Shown piece after piece: positions 1-8,666 of a stretch of 64,000 nt of DNA. The translations under genes were made by a program, and so were the position numbers. Origin of the DNA: Streptomyces sp. SA15 (GTDB lineage Bacteria; Actinomycetota; Actinomycetes; Streptomycetales; Streptomycetaceae). The notes beneath the pieces are model-generated. The model did no database searches and had not been told where the DNA came from. It saw only the letters and a program-made list of their open reading frames with translations. How positions within the stretch are numbered: the first letter of the stretch is position 1; each line of letters opens with the position of its first letter. The stretch covers positions 154,396 through 218,395 of the forward strand of contig NZ_NTGE01000058.1 of NCBI RefSeq assembly GCF_002291145.1, given 5' to 3'.

Positions 1-471
1 GGTGGCCACGCAGTGGTCGGAGCCGCCGAGGATCGCGTGGCCGCGGTTGTAGCCGTTGATGGCGGCGCAGCCGGAGCCGGGCTCGCGCTTGTTGCAGTCG
101 GCACCCACGTCCCGGAAGTAGGTGCAGCGGGTGCGCTGCATGATGTTTCCGCCGATGGTGGCCATGTTCCGCAGCTGAGCCGAGGCGCCCCGCAGCGCCT
201 GGGCGGCCACCGGGAAGAGGGCGTTCAGCTTGGGGTCGGCGGTGGCCGCGGACATCGGGACCAGGGCGCCGATGCGGATGCCGCCGCCCGCGGTGGCGGT
301 GATCTCGCTCAGGGGCAAGGCGCTGATGTCGACGAGCGTGTCAGGGGTTTCGACGGTCTCGCGCATTAGGTCGACCAGCGTGGTGCCGCCGGCGATGTAG
401 CGGCCGCCGCGTCTGCCGGCGGCCAGGGCTTCCCGGACGCTGTCGACGCGAGTGTAGGAGAAGGGGTGCAT
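1..471 (-). CDS. paoB: FAD-binding subunit of aldehyde oxidoreductase, left copy (partial)
   Basis: This reading frame is open from an ATG at 471 down to the window edge, so the C-terminal half is missing. The 157 visible residues start MHPFSYTRV and match the plus-strand copy at 3601-4581 almost residue for residue. It carries the FAD-binding stretch [11 protein letters not shown], the [11 protein letters not shown] loop and the cysteine-rich segment [20 protein letters not shown] that holds a 4Fe-4S cluster in E. coli PaoB. In this family the subunit passes electrons between the 2Fe-2S subunit and the molybdenum subunit. It lies 12 bp after the 2Fe-2S gene and is surely in the same operon; the molybdenum subunit would lie beyond the left edge. 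Confidence 0.9.
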   Translation of the reverse strand, partial: MHPFSYTRVDSVREALAAGRRGGRYIAGGTTLVDLMRETVETPDTLVDISALPLSEITATAGGGIRIGALVPMSAATADPKLNALFPVAAQALRGASAQLRNMATIGGNIMQRTRCTYFRDVGADCNKREPGSGCAAINGYNRGHAILGGSDHCVAT

Positions 472-483
472 GGTGGCCGCTCT

Positions 484-1122
484 CTACTTGCGGGCGGCGG
501 TCTGCTCGACCGCGCGCACGATCTTGACGTAACAGCCACAGCGGCAGACGTTGCCGCTCATGTACTCCCGGATCTCCTCCGGCGAGCCGGTGTGGCCCTC
601 CTGGATGCAGCCGACGCCGGACATGATCTGCCCCGGAGTGCAGTAGCCGCACTGGAAGGCGTCCTCATCGACGAACGCCTGCTGCAGCGGGTGGAGTTCG
701 TCGCCGTCCGCCAGCCCCTCAATGGTGGTGACCTCGGCGCCCTCCAGCCGCACCGCCAGCGTCAGGCAGGAGTTGACCCGCTGCCCGTCGACCAGCACGG
801 TGCACGCCCCGCAGGCCCCGGCGTTGCAGCCCTTCTTCGAGCCCGTCAGGTCGAGGTGCTCCCGGAGCAGGTCAAGCAGCGAGGTGCGGTTGTCCACAGT
901 CACCGTCCGCCGGGTGCCGTTCACCGCCAGGGACACACGGCTGGAGGGGGCCGCACCCGTGGCGGTCGCCTCCTCGGCACCGGCCAGGAACGACCCTCCA
1001 GCCACCACGACACCGCCCACCGCGACACCGGTGGCGATGACGGTGCGCCGACTGGGCCCCGAGGCGGACTCACCGGCTCCGGTGGGCGGAGAAACTGAAG
1101 AATCAGAGAGTTCAGAGGACAT
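484..1122 (-). CDS. paoA: Tat-exported 2Fe-2S subunit of aldehyde oxidoreductase, left copy
   Basis: 212 residues. A twin-arginine signal (SRRTVIATG, RR at 25-26) with a hydrophobic stretch to about 48 indicates export of the folded complex, as for E. coli PaoA. Two 2Fe-2S clusters are visible: C99, C104, C107 and C119 (CNAGACGAC), then C158, C161, C193 and C195 (CGYC and CRCGC). It should take electrons from the molybdenum centre during aldehyde oxidation. From SLLDLL to the C-terminus it differs from the plus-strand paralogue at 2935-3588 at about a dozen positions by eye; the signal regions differ more. It is the first gene of a minus-strand operon. An operator-like dyad lies upstream at 1278-1293. 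Confidence 0.92.
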   Translation of the reverse strand: MSSELSDSSVSPPTGAGESASGPSRRTVIATGVAVGGVVVAGGSFLAGAEEATATGAAPSSRVSLAVNGTRRTVTVDNRTSLLDLLREHLDLTGSKKGCNAGACGACTVLVDGQRVNSCLTLAVRLEGAEVTTIEGLADGDELHPLQQAFVDEDAFQCGYCTPGQIMSGVGCIQEGHTGSPEEIREYMSGNVCRCGCYVKIVRAVEQTAARK

Positions 1123-1277
1123 GCGTTCGCCTTTGCATCACGGACGGATCAGTCGTGCACACCAGCGGGAGACCTGAGCACGAGATCGACGCCACCGCGG
1201 GAGACTGGGTGACCGCTCGCCTCGAAAGGGCGGCTGATCACGCCGGAAGTCTTGCACCACAGGCATCACCCATGGCA

Positions 1278-1293
1278 GGGAGAGTTTTGTCCC
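1278..1293. promoter_or_regulatory. Operator-like dyad, site A
   Basis: GGGAGAGTTTTGTCCC. This is the reverse complement of site C (2752-2767) with one mismatch. It lies 156 bp upstream of the minus-strand paoA start, in the orientation facing that gene. Binding by the adjacent XRE protein is inferred. Confidence 0.6.
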
Positions 1294-1672
1294 CCCTTGC
1301 TTTTCCTTGGCCTTCCCTTGGTTTCCCTGCCCGCAAGTAAGCGCTAGGTGAAGGCGGCTGGTCGGGGTTCGGACAGCAGCGCGGCGGCCTGCTTCGGGTC
1401 GGTGGCGAGCACGGAGAGCCGTGCGGCGAACGGCGAGAGGTCCATGGCGAAGCCGAGGGCGGCCGGCCGTCGCGCACAGAGGCCAGCCGTCTGCACCTTG
1501 CTGGGGAACGTGACATCCGCCGCCCTCACGTCCTCGTCGCCTCCTGTGCGTAGCACTCGGAATTTGCCGTGACGTCCGGAAGGGATCCGGTGGCCGGAAC
1601 TGGTCTCCGGCCCTTCAATGACTTGCGTCTGCCCGCAGGAGGGAGAATTTCATCCGGGGAGTAAATCATCCA

Positions 1673-1688
1673 GGGAGGAAACTCTCCC
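1673..1688. promoter_or_regulatory. Operator-like dyad, site B
   Basis: GGGAGGAAACTCTCCC, with arms GGGAG/CTCCC. It lies 83 bp ahead of the XRE regulator start and shares its flank (CATCC before it) with site C. This suggests autoregulation. Confidence 0.6.
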
Positions 1689-1770
1689 CCCTTCCGCCCT
1701 GGTGGGGAAGGCATCCTGGGATGAAACCGACCCCCTCATAATTCGAAGGTTTCATGCGACAGTTACATGC

Positions 1771-2637
1771 ATGGAAAGCAGCATACATTTGAAGGAGCTG
1801 GGTGAATTCCTCAAAGCCCGGCGAGCGGAGTTGAGTCCGCGCACGGTCGGGCTGCCGGAAACCGGAGGGCCACGAAAAGTGCCCGGTCTGCGACGAGACG
1901 AGGTCGCCCGGCTGGCCGGGCTCAGCAGTCCTCATTACACCCGCCTGGAGCAGGGGCGCACAGGACCGTCGGCGGCCGTGCTCGCGACGCTCGTCCGCGT
2001 CCTGCACCTGAACGACGAACAGCGGGATCGCCTGTTCGAGCTGGCCGGCAAGGTGGGGGTCAAGGTCTGTCGGCGGCCGGCGCAGAAGGTCCAATCCCAG
2101 CTGCAACGGTTCCTGGACGACATCCCATTCACCCCGGCGCTGGTACTGGGGCGGTACATGGACATCCTCGCGTGGAACTCGTCGGCAGCCAACTTGTTCA
2201 CCGACTTCTCCCTGCTGCGGGGGAAGAAGCGGAACTTCATCCGGCTCCTCTTCGCCGAGCCGACGATGAAGGAGCTCTACCCGGACTGGGAGCGTGTCGC
2301 CCACGCCTGCGTCACGCAGCTGTGGATGGAGGGCGCCAAATGCCCTGGAGACACGCGGCTGGCCGAACTGGTGGGTGAACTGTCCGTGGCCGACGCCGAC
2401 TTCCGGCGATGGTGGGGTGCCGAGCACGCCACGGCGCTGAGCGTGGGAACACAGACGCTGCGGCACCCGGTCGTGGGGGAGATCACGCTCGACTGGGACA
2501 GCTTCACCTGCACCACCGATGCCGAGCAGCAACTGGTGATCTGGACCTCCGAACCCGGTACGGCATCGCACGACAACCTGCGTTTGCTCTCCTCGTGGAC
2601 GGCACACCCGCCTGCACGTGCATCCGACGCTCACTGA
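1771..2637 (+). CDS. XRE-family regulator with MmyB-like C-terminal domain
   Basis: 288 residues from the ATG at 1771. The frame is open further upstream, but that part translates the operator region and is unlike any protein. The N-terminus has the HTH of the MmyB-like class (LGEFLKARRAELSP, then VPGLRRDEVARLAGLS and YTRLEQGR, roughly residues 5-70). The remaining 200 residues match the MmyB-like ligand-binding domain pattern, including DILAWN and a late HPVVGEITLDW. Such regulators usually sit beside oxidoreductase genes. Here it lies exactly between two divergent copies of an aldehyde oxidoreductase operon, and matching dyads precede all three transcription units. Control of both operons is an inference; the ligand is unknown. 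Confidence 0.9.
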   Translation: MESSIHLKELGEFLKARRAELSPRTVGLPETGGPRKVPGLRRDEVARLAGLSSPHYTRLEQGRTGPSAAVLATLVRVLHLNDEQRDRLFELAGKVGVKVCRRPAQKVQSQLQRFLDDIPFTPALVLGRYMDILAWNSSAANLFTDFSLLRGKKRNFIRLLFAEPTMKELYPDWERVAHACVTQLWMEGAKCPGDTRLAELVGELSVADADFRRWWGAEHATALSVGTQTLRHPVVGEITLDWDSFTCTTDAEQQLVIWTSEPGTASHDNLRLLSSWTAHPPARASDAH

Positions 2638-2751
2638 CACGTTCCGCGCCTTTGCCTACTGCCCAGGCCCGTGCTTCCGGTGCTTGTAGTCGACAGCTTT
2701 CCATCCGGCGAGAAAGACGGCGGGGAGTTCCCTCTGGGAGAAAAACATCCA

Positions 2752-2767
2752 GGGAGAAAACTCTCCC
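2752..2767. promoter_or_regulatory. Operator-like dyad, site C
   Basis: GGGAGAAAACTCTCCC, perfect 6-bp arms around AAAC. It lies 168 bp upstream of the plus-strand paoA start. A second small dyad GGGAGTTCCC is at 2723-2732. Confidence 0.62.
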
Positions 2768-2934
2768 TCCCAGAACTGATGCCGATGATGCGAGACTGCC
2801 CGGCGTGACCAACCGCGGGCCTCGCAGCATGTGCGAATTCTCCAGCGCCCGGTGGTGATGAGGTCACGGGATTCGCCCCGGCCCTGCCGATGCGCAGGCC
2901 AGGTGCCCTGCCCGCCGAGTCCGAAAGCGTATGT

Positions 2935-3588
2935 ATGTCCCCCACTGAGTTCACCGATCCAGACGCTTCGCCCCCCACCGACTCCATCGAGTCCCCGGCA
3001 GCGCCGACCCGGCGCACCTTCATCGCGACGACCACTGCTGTTGGTGGTGCCGTCGTCACCGGCGGTCTCATCGCCGGATCGACTCTTGTCGATGCGGAGG
3101 AAGCGGCAGCCGACGAGGCCGCACCCACGAGCCGTGTCTCTTTGACGGTGAACGGCTCTCGGCGAACGGTCACCGTCGACAACCGCACTTCGCTCCTCGA
3201 CCTGCTGAGGGAGCACTTCGGTCTGACCGGCTCGAAGAAGGGGTGCAACGCCGGCGCCTGCGGCGCGTGCACGGTCCTGGTCGACGGCCGGCGCGTCAAC
3301 TCCTGCCTGACCCTGGCGGCACGTCTGGAAGGTGCCGAGGTCACCACGATCGAGGGCCTGGCGAACGGCGACGAACTGCACCCGCTGCAGCAGGCGTTCA
3401 TCGAGCAGGACGCCTTCCAGTGCGGCTACTGCACGCCCGGACAGATCGTCTCCGGTGTCGGCTGCATCCAGGAGGGCCACACGGGCTCGCCGGAGGAGAT
3501 CCGGGAGTGGATGAGCGGCAACATCTGCCGCTGCGGTTGTTACGTGAAGATCGTGCGCGCGGTGGAGCAGACCGCGGGCCGGAAATAA
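2935..3588 (+). CDS. paoA: Tat-exported 2Fe-2S subunit of aldehyde oxidoreductase, right copy
   Basis: 217 residues. The ATG at 2935 is preferred over the in-frame ATG at 2890 because it puts the Tat motif (PTRRTFIAT, RR at 26-27) at a normal distance, and GAAAG lies upstream. The same eight cluster cysteines as in the left copy are present (CNAGACGAC, CGYC, CRCGC). It would transfer electrons from the molybdenum subunit to the FAD subunit in an exported PaoABC-type complex. It is the first gene of a plus-strand operon with paoB 12 bp downstream. The large subunit of this copy is frameshifted, so the complex may no longer form unless the left copy supplies it. Confidence 0.92.
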   Translation: MSPTEFTDPDASPPTDSIESPAAPTRRTFIATTTAVGGAVVTGGLIAGSTLVDAEEAAADEAAPTSRVSLTVNGSRRTVTVDNRTSLLDLLREHFGLTGSKKGCNAGACGACTVLVDGRRVNSCLTLAARLEGAEVTTIEGLANGDELHPLQQAFIEQDAFQCGYCTPGQIVSGVGCIQEGHTGSPEEIREWMSGNICRCGCYVKIVRAVEQTAGRK

Positions 3589-3600
3589 GGAGCGGACGCC

Positions 3601-4581
3601 ATGCATCCCTTCTCCTACACCCGTGTCTCCAACACCCGTGAAGCCCTCGACGCCGGTCGCGGTGGCGGGCGTTACATCGCCGGGGGCACCACCCTGGTCG
3701 ACCTCATGCGGGAGACCGTCGAACGCCCCGAGACCCTGGTCGACATCACCGGCCTGCCGCTGAGCGAGATCACCGTCACCGAGCGTGGGGGCTTGCGCAT
3801 CGGTGCCCTGGTGACCATGTCCGAGGCGGCTGCGAACCGGAAGGTGCGCACCACGTACCCGGTCGTCTCCGAGGCGCTGGAGCTGAGCGCGTCGGCCCAG
3901 CTGCGGAACATGGCGACCATCGGCGGCAACATCATGCAGCGCACCCGCTGCACGTACTTCCGCGACGTGACAGCCGACTGCAACAAGCGTGAGCCCGGCT
4001 CGGGTTGTGCTGCACTGCACGGCGTCAACCGCACGCACGCCATCCTCGGGACCTCCGACGCCTGCGTGGCGACGCACCCGTCCGATGTCGCCGTGGCCTT
4101 CGCCGCCCTGGAGGCGCGGGTGCACTTGCTGGGCCCGGACGGGACACGCCAAGTCCCCTTCGTCGACTTCCTGTTGCGACCCGGCAGCACCCCACAGCAC
4201 GAACAGGCCCTGCGTCGGGGTGAGTTGATCACCACAGTGGAGATCCCCGCTCTTCCGCGCCCGCTCAGGTCCGGCTATCTGAAGGTGCGTGACCGGCAGT
4301 CCTACGAGTTCGCCCTGACGTCGGCGGCTGTCGCACTGCACGTGCGTGGCGGCGTGATCCGCCAGGCGAAGGTGGCCGCCGGGGGCGTGGGCACGGTGCC
4401 CTGGAAGCTGCCCGCCGTCGAGCAGCACTTGGTCGGTGAGCGTCCCTCGGAGTCGTTGTGGGCGGCAGCCGCTGAGCGAGCTGCCGATGGCGCCCGCCCG
4501 CTGCAGCACAACCGTTTCAAGGTCGAGCTGCTGAAGCGGACCGTCGAGCGTCAGCTGCGCGTCGTCGGAGGTACCAAGTGA
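3601..4581 (+). CDS. paoB: FAD-binding subunit of aldehyde oxidoreductase, right copy
   Basis: 326 residues, full length for PaoB/CoxM-type proteins. A ribosome site AAGGAG lies 8 bases before the ATG. FAD-binding motifs [11 protein letters not shown] (near residue 26) and ATIGGNIMQ (near 104), and the 4Fe-4S segment [20 protein letters not shown], are intact. The C-terminal domain carries the YLKVRDRQSYEFAL stretch typical of the family. It has no export signal of its own, and in E. coli PaoB is carried out with PaoA. Its stop codon overlaps the start of the molybdenum subunit gene by 4 bp (GTGA). Confidence 0.93.
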   Translation: MHPFSYTRVSNTREALDAGRGGGRYIAGGTTLVDLMRETVERPETLVDITGLPLSEITVTERGGLRIGALVTMSEAAANRKVRTTYPVVSEALELSASAQLRNMATIGGNIMQRTRCTYFRDVTADCNKREPGSGCAALHGVNRTHAILGTSDACVATHPSDVAVAFAALEARVHLLGPDGTRQVPFVDFLLRPGSTPQHEQALRRGELITTVEIPALPRPLRSGYLKVRDRQSYEFALTSAAVALHVRGGVIRQAKVAAGGVGTVPWKLPAVEQHLVGERPSESLWAAAAERAADGARPLQHNRFKVELLKRTVERQLRVVGGTK

Positions 4582-6769
4582 GCCTCCAACCGCAGGCCGC
4601 CGTAGGTGCGTCGCTGTCCCGGGTGGACGGTCGGCTGAAGGTCACCGGCCAAGCCCGGTACGCCGCCGAGTTCGAGATGGACGGGGCGGTGCACGCCGTG
4701 ATCGTCGACGCGAGCGTCGGACGCGGCCGTATCACCTCCGTCGACACCGGCGCCGCCGAGAAGCATCCGGGTGTGCTGCGAGTGATCCACCACGGCAACG
4801 CGCCGAAGCTGCCGTACCGCGACAACTCCGGGTCCAACAACCCGGCCGGGCGCAGACTGCGCGTCTTCCAGGACGACCGGGTGCTCTTCCACGGTCAGCC
4901 GGTCGCCGTGGTGGTGGCGAACACCTTGGAGGCCGCGCAGCACGGCGCGAGCCTGGTCAAGGTCCGCTACGACGCCGAACGGCCCTCGACCGACCTGGCT
5001 GAGGCCGAGCCGGACAAGCCGACGAACTACGCGCGCGGTGACGCGGAAGCCGGCCTGCGCTCCGCACCCGTGCGCCTGGATGTGACCTACGAGCTGGCCC
5101 GCAACCACCACAACCCGATGGAACCGCACGCCACCATCGCCCGCTGGGACGGCAACCGGCTCACCGTGTGGGACAAGACCCAGTGGATCATGGGCACGCA
5201 CGATGAGCTCGCCGCGGTGTTCGACCTGCCCGCGGACAGTGTGCGCGTCGTCAACCCGTTCGTCGGCGGCGGGTTCGGCAGCGGGCTGCGCTGCTGGCCG
5301 CACACCGTGGTCGCCGCGCTGGCCGCGCGGGAGACGAAACGTCCGGTCAAGCTGGTGCTGAGCCGTCGGCAGATGTACTTCGGAACCGGCTTCCGGCCGT
5401 CGTACGCCTACCGGCTGCGCCTCGGCAGCGACCGGCGAGGCAGGCTGAACGCCGCGATCCACGACATCGACGCCGAGACCTCCTCGTACGAGACGTTCAC
5501 CGAGGCCGTCATGGGCGCTGGGCAGATGACCTACAGCATGCCCAATGTCAGCCAGGCGTACCGGACTGTGCCGCTGGACGTGAACACCCCGATCTGGATG
5601 CGCGGCCCCGGCTTCGCCTCGGCATCCATCGCGATCGAGTCGGCCATGGACGAGCTCGCGGACCGGCTCGGCATCGATCCGATCGAGCTGCGCCGGCGCA
5701 ACGAACCGGCGGAAGACGAGGCGGCGAACCTGCCGTTCTCCACCCGGCGGCTGCGCGAGTGCTACACCGTGGGCGCCCGCGAGTTCGACTGGCAGCGGCG
5801 GTCGTCCCGACCACGGTCGCGACGCAAGGGCGACTGGCTGATCGGTATGGGCATGGCCACCGGCGTCTATGACTGCGGGCGTTATCCGGCGCAGGCGCGG
5901 GCCCGACTGGACGCCGACGGTACCGCGGCGGTCGAGGCCGCCACCAGTGACATGGGACCGGGCACCTACACCTCGCAGACTCAGGTGGCCGCGGACGCGC
6001 TCGGGCTGACCATGCGTACGGTGACCTTCCGGCTCGGTGACTCCCTGTATCCGCCGACCTCGCCGCACGGTGGCTCGGCCACCATGGCCAGTGTCGGATC
6101 GGCCGTCGTCGACGCCTGCAACAAGGTGCGTCAGCAGGCAATCGAGTTGGCGGTCGAGGACCGCGAGTCGCCCCTGTACGGGGTGGAGGTGATGTGGTGG
6201 TGCGCGGCGGCCGGCTGCACGTGCAGGGCAACCCGGCGCGCGGTGAGAGCTACCGCAGCCTTCTGACCCGCCAGGAGCGTACCTATCTGGAAGCGCGCGG
6301 TGAGTATGCCGGGGCGCCCAGTCCCGCGCGGCGCTCCTACTTCGCTTACAACGCGACCTTCGCCGAGGTCGCAGTGGACGCGACCCTGGGCCTGGTACGG
6401 GTGCGGCGGATGCTCGGGGTGTACGACGCGGGCCGGATCATCAGCCCCAAGCTCGCCGAGAGCCAGGCGTTCGGCGGGATCGTGGGCGGCATCGGTACGG
6501 CCCTGCTGGAGCACACCGTCACCGATCACCGCGACGGGAGGATCGTGAACGCCAACCTGGCCGACTACCTCGTCCCGGTCAACGCCGACGTCCCCGACCT
6601 CAAGGCGATCTACCTGGACGGCGAGGACAACGACGGCAACCTGCTGGGCGTGAAGGGGCTCGGCGAGGTCGTGCAGGTGGGTGTGGCGGCCGCGATCGGC
6701 AACGCGGTCTTCAACGCCACCGGCCGCAGGATCCGCCAACTGCCCATCACCGCCGAGGCGTTGCTCTGA
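4578..6769 (+). pseudogene. paoC: Molybdenum-binding subunit of aldehyde oxidoreductase, frameshifted
   Basis: The gene starts at a GTG overlapping paoB and reads as a xanthine-dehydrogenase-family large subunit (VDGRLKVTGQARYAAEFEM, VNPFVGGGFGSGLRCWPH, MRGPGFASASIAIESAMDE). Frame 1 continues only to a stop at 6266. From about 6185-6195 the homologous protein continues in another frame (VVVRGGRLHVQGN) to 6769, with the conserved active-site region VKGLGEVVQVG near the end. Restoring one base near 6190 would give about 730 residues, the usual PaoC size. The break is either a real mutation or a sequencing error. If real, the product loses its C-terminal 190 residues, including the catalytic glutamate. 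Confidence 0.88.
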
Positions 6770-6889
6770 CCCCAGCACATCGGCACGTCCATTGACAGGT
6801 CCGGCAGCAGGCCCCCCGTCCGGCTGCCGGACCTCCCCAGGGTCGCCGCCGCGTGAGCGCTCCCCGTCGACGCGGCGGCGGCCCGCCCC

Positions 6890-6992
6890 AAGCCCCACTC
6901 GGAAGAGACGGCCGTCTCCATTGTGGCGGAGATCATCGCCTCCGCGAACCTCGGCAGCGGCCTGCCCCTCTTCCGGAGAACAGGCCCGATCC
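6890..6992 (+). pseudogene. Remnant of XdhC/PaoD-type maturation factor, C-terminal end
   Basis: In one frame this reads SEETAVSIVAEIIA and, slightly further on, LPLFRRTGPIHR. These are the family's typical C-terminal sequences (EETA-S-AAEI, then GPIHR). No start codon or upstream domain is present. It lies directly downstream of the frameshifted paoC, where paoD/xdhC belongs. It precedes, rather than follows, the next XdhC piece. Confidence 0.6.
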
Positions 6993-7016
6993 ACCGTCCG
7001 GTAGGTTCGATCACGC

Positions 7017-7328
7017 GGCCTGGAGGGCGGCGCCGTCGGCTTCGCGGCCGCTCTCAGCCGGGCCGGCCGCTTCCTGGGCTACCACGTCACCGTCTGCGAT
7101 GCCCGCCCCGTCTTCGCCACCCCCGCCCGCTTCCCGTACGTGGACGACGTCGTCGTGGACTGGCCCCACCGCTACCTGGAGCGCACGAGCGTGGACGAGC
7201 GCACTGCCATCTGCGTCCTCACGCACGACGCCAAGTTCGATATCCCCCTGCTGCGCCTGGCACTCGACCTGCCCGTCGCCTACGTGGGTACCAGGTGTGG
7301 AAGCGTTTCCACCACGCCTGCTGGATAG
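7017..7328 (+). pseudogene. Remnant of XdhC-family protein, Rossmann domain
   Basis: The frame reads GFAAALSRAGRFLGYHVTV, then CDARPVFATPARFPYVDDVV and ICVLTHDAKFDIPLL. That is the NAD-like Rossmann domain of XdhC proteins, which insert or sulfurate the molybdenum cofactor. Homology fades after VAYVGT near 7290 and the frame stops at 7328. No N-terminal CoxI domain is present. Because the C-terminal piece lies upstream, the gene was either rearranged or two tandem copies decayed. Confidence 0.7.
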
Positions 7329-7374
7329 TCAAAACCTGTGCCCGATGATGAGGTGAGCTCAGGAGCTTCGTGAT

Positions 7375-7543
7375 GTGCCGGTCCGTGACCGGTTGGCCGT
7401 GCCCTTCGTCGGCGGCATCCGCACCGGCGACAGCGTCTTCAAGGCTTTCGCACTCGGCGCCGCGCGATACTCGTGTGACGGCCGTCCGTGTACGGCCTCG
7501 GGCTCGACGGTCAGGATGGAGTCGAGTACGTGAACCGCTAGTG
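7375..7543 (+). pseudogene. Remnant of FMN-dependent alpha-hydroxyacid dehydrogenase, C-terminus
   Basis: The frame reads LAVPFVGGIRTGDSVFKAFA, resembling the FMN-phosphate-binding G-GIR-G-DVFKALALGA motif of lactate/glycolate oxidase enzymes. Near 7460 one base has been lost. The shifted frame continues with a stop codon where the motif expects glycine (LV-GRP), then SVYGLGLDGQDGVEYVNR and TAG at 7539-7541. Frameshift plus nonsense mark a pseudogene. Confidence 0.65.
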
Positions 7544-7604
7544 GCCGCCCGCCCCGGCCCATGTCTCACGAGGGGGGTAGTACGCTCCCTCGCTGCCGCG
7601 CCGG

Positions 7605-8180
7605 TCAAAGGCGTCCACTGCCACCGGCTTGTCGGCTACGCCGTGCTTGGAGCAGGACACCGCTGGTGTTGAGGCGGAAGCGGGCCATAGGCACGCTCAC
7701 ACCAGTTGCGGCCGCCAGGGCCGGGGCGTCGGCTCCGGCGTACGCGTGCCTGAGGAGAAGCTGACGGGGGAGCAGCAGACAGCCGGCCAGCCAGTTGGCT
7801 TCTTCCTCCTGTTCTGGGTTGCATGTGAAGAACGCGTGCCCGCCGATCTGCTGCAGTTCGCGAACCTCGTGACCGAGCAGAACATGCGCCAGTTCATGGG
7901 CGATGTCGCTCTTGGTGCGCGCGGGCTCGTTGCAAGGGTTATAGACGGCCACGGTGCGCCCACCTGGCAGGTGGAAGGTGGCCGCGGAGAACGCGCCGGG
8001 CTGCAGTGCCTCGAGCTCTCGAAGGCTGTCCATGCCGACCAGTTCCTGCGCGTCGACAACCTCGACGCGCAGGTACTCAGCCAGCTGACGAATGTCCGGG
8101 GGGACATCGGAACGCAGACCGAGCTGTGTGCGCACGCGGTCCGCCAGCCGTTCCGCTTCTGACTTGAACCCTCGTCGCAC
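7605..8180 (-). CDS. ImmA/IrrE-family zinc metallopeptidase next to CBASS
   Basis: 191 residues with the zinc motif HELAH at 95-99 and a downstream EEEANWLAGCLLLP segment that supplies the third ligand and the family fold. Such peptidases cleave a partner HTH repressor. It begins 3 bp after the stop of the HTH gene at 8184-8666, so the two are one transcript. They are divergent from a CBASS operon. CapH (HTH) and CapP (metallopeptidase) control some CBASS systems, with CapP activated by DNA damage products. I infer the same role here from gene order and domains; membership of the CapP clade proper is not shown. Confidence 0.88.
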   Translation of the reverse strand: MRRGFKSEAERLADRVRTQLGLRSDVPPDIRQLAEYLRVEVVDAQELVGMDSLRELEALQPGAFSAATFHLPGGRTVAVYNPCNEPARTKSDIAHELAHVLLGHEVRELQQIGGHAFFTCNPEQEEEANWLAGCLLLPRQLLLRHAYAGADAPALAAATGVSVPMARFRLNTSGVLLQARRSRQAGGSGRL

Positions 8181-8183
8181 TTC

Positions 8184-8666
8184 CTAGGCCCCTTCCTGGG
8201 GCGAGCGGCCTGTGTTCGAGGCCACCAGCTTGGTTTGCATGGTGCCGAGAAGGTCGGCGAGCATACGGCTGGCCTGCGGCGTGAAAGTAGAGGCCGCGCG
8301 CAGATGCACCTTCACCTCGGTCTCGCGGGCCGCCAGACTGCCGTACAGCTCCTTGACCAGTCCGGCGATCTTCTCGGCCGCGGCGTCGGTGAGGTTGGGG
8401 TCGCGTGACAGGTGATAGGCGATGACGTCCGGGGTGCTCTCCGTACGGAGCCGTGTGGGCTGGAAGAAGCGCTCCGGAGGGAGTCCCAGCCAATCGACGA
8501 TCCGGGTGAAGTTGGCGAGGTCCGGCAAGTGCCCCTTCTCCACCCTGGCCAGGGTGTTGAACGGCACATCGGCTTGCTCCGCTGCCGCCCGCAGGCTCAG
8601 CCCCAGCTGAGCGCGATGTTGCTGTACAAGCGTCTGCAGGGCCTCGATGTCGATCGGTTCGTCCAT
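8184..8666 (-). CDS. HTH (XRE) repressor next to CBASS
   Basis: 160 residues. The start at 8666 is chosen because AAGGAGG lies 8 bases upstream; the frame is open to 8732 but the extension is not protein-like. The HTH spans about residues 20-65 (GLSLRAAAEQADVPFNTLAR, then VEKGHLP). The C-terminal half has no motif I recognise. Together with the peptidase gene it forms a two-gene unit divergent from the AAA-HORMA-CD-NTase operon, separated by 239 bp that contain a GATCAC/GTGATC dyad. The likely role is a repressor of the defence operon, removed by peptidase cleavage. Confidence 0.88.
   Translation of the reverse strand: MDEPIDIEALQTLVQQHRAQLGLSLRAAAEQADVPFNTLARVEKGHLPDLANFTRIVDWLGLPPERFFQPTRLRTESTPDVIAYHLSRDPNLTDAAAEKIAGLVKELYGSLAARETEVKVHLRAASTFTPQASRMLADLLGTMQTKLVASNTGRSPQEGA

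Larger units (their letters stand above)
1123..1770. other. Divergent regulatory region between paoA copy and XRE regulator
   Basis: No convincing gene lies in these 648 bases. The stretch holds two of the three related dyads (1278-1293 and 1673-1688) and further ATCC(A/G)GGGAG-like half sites near 1641-1660 and 1710-1726. An open frame on the minus strand (1344-1556) has no recognisable product. Confidence 0.6.

Noticed and set aside
1344..1556. Minus-strand 70-codon frame (MDLSPFAARLSVLATDPKQA)
   Set aside because: It looks mildly protein-like but has no start signal or family. It lies in the regulatory gap, so I left it as a possible remnant only.
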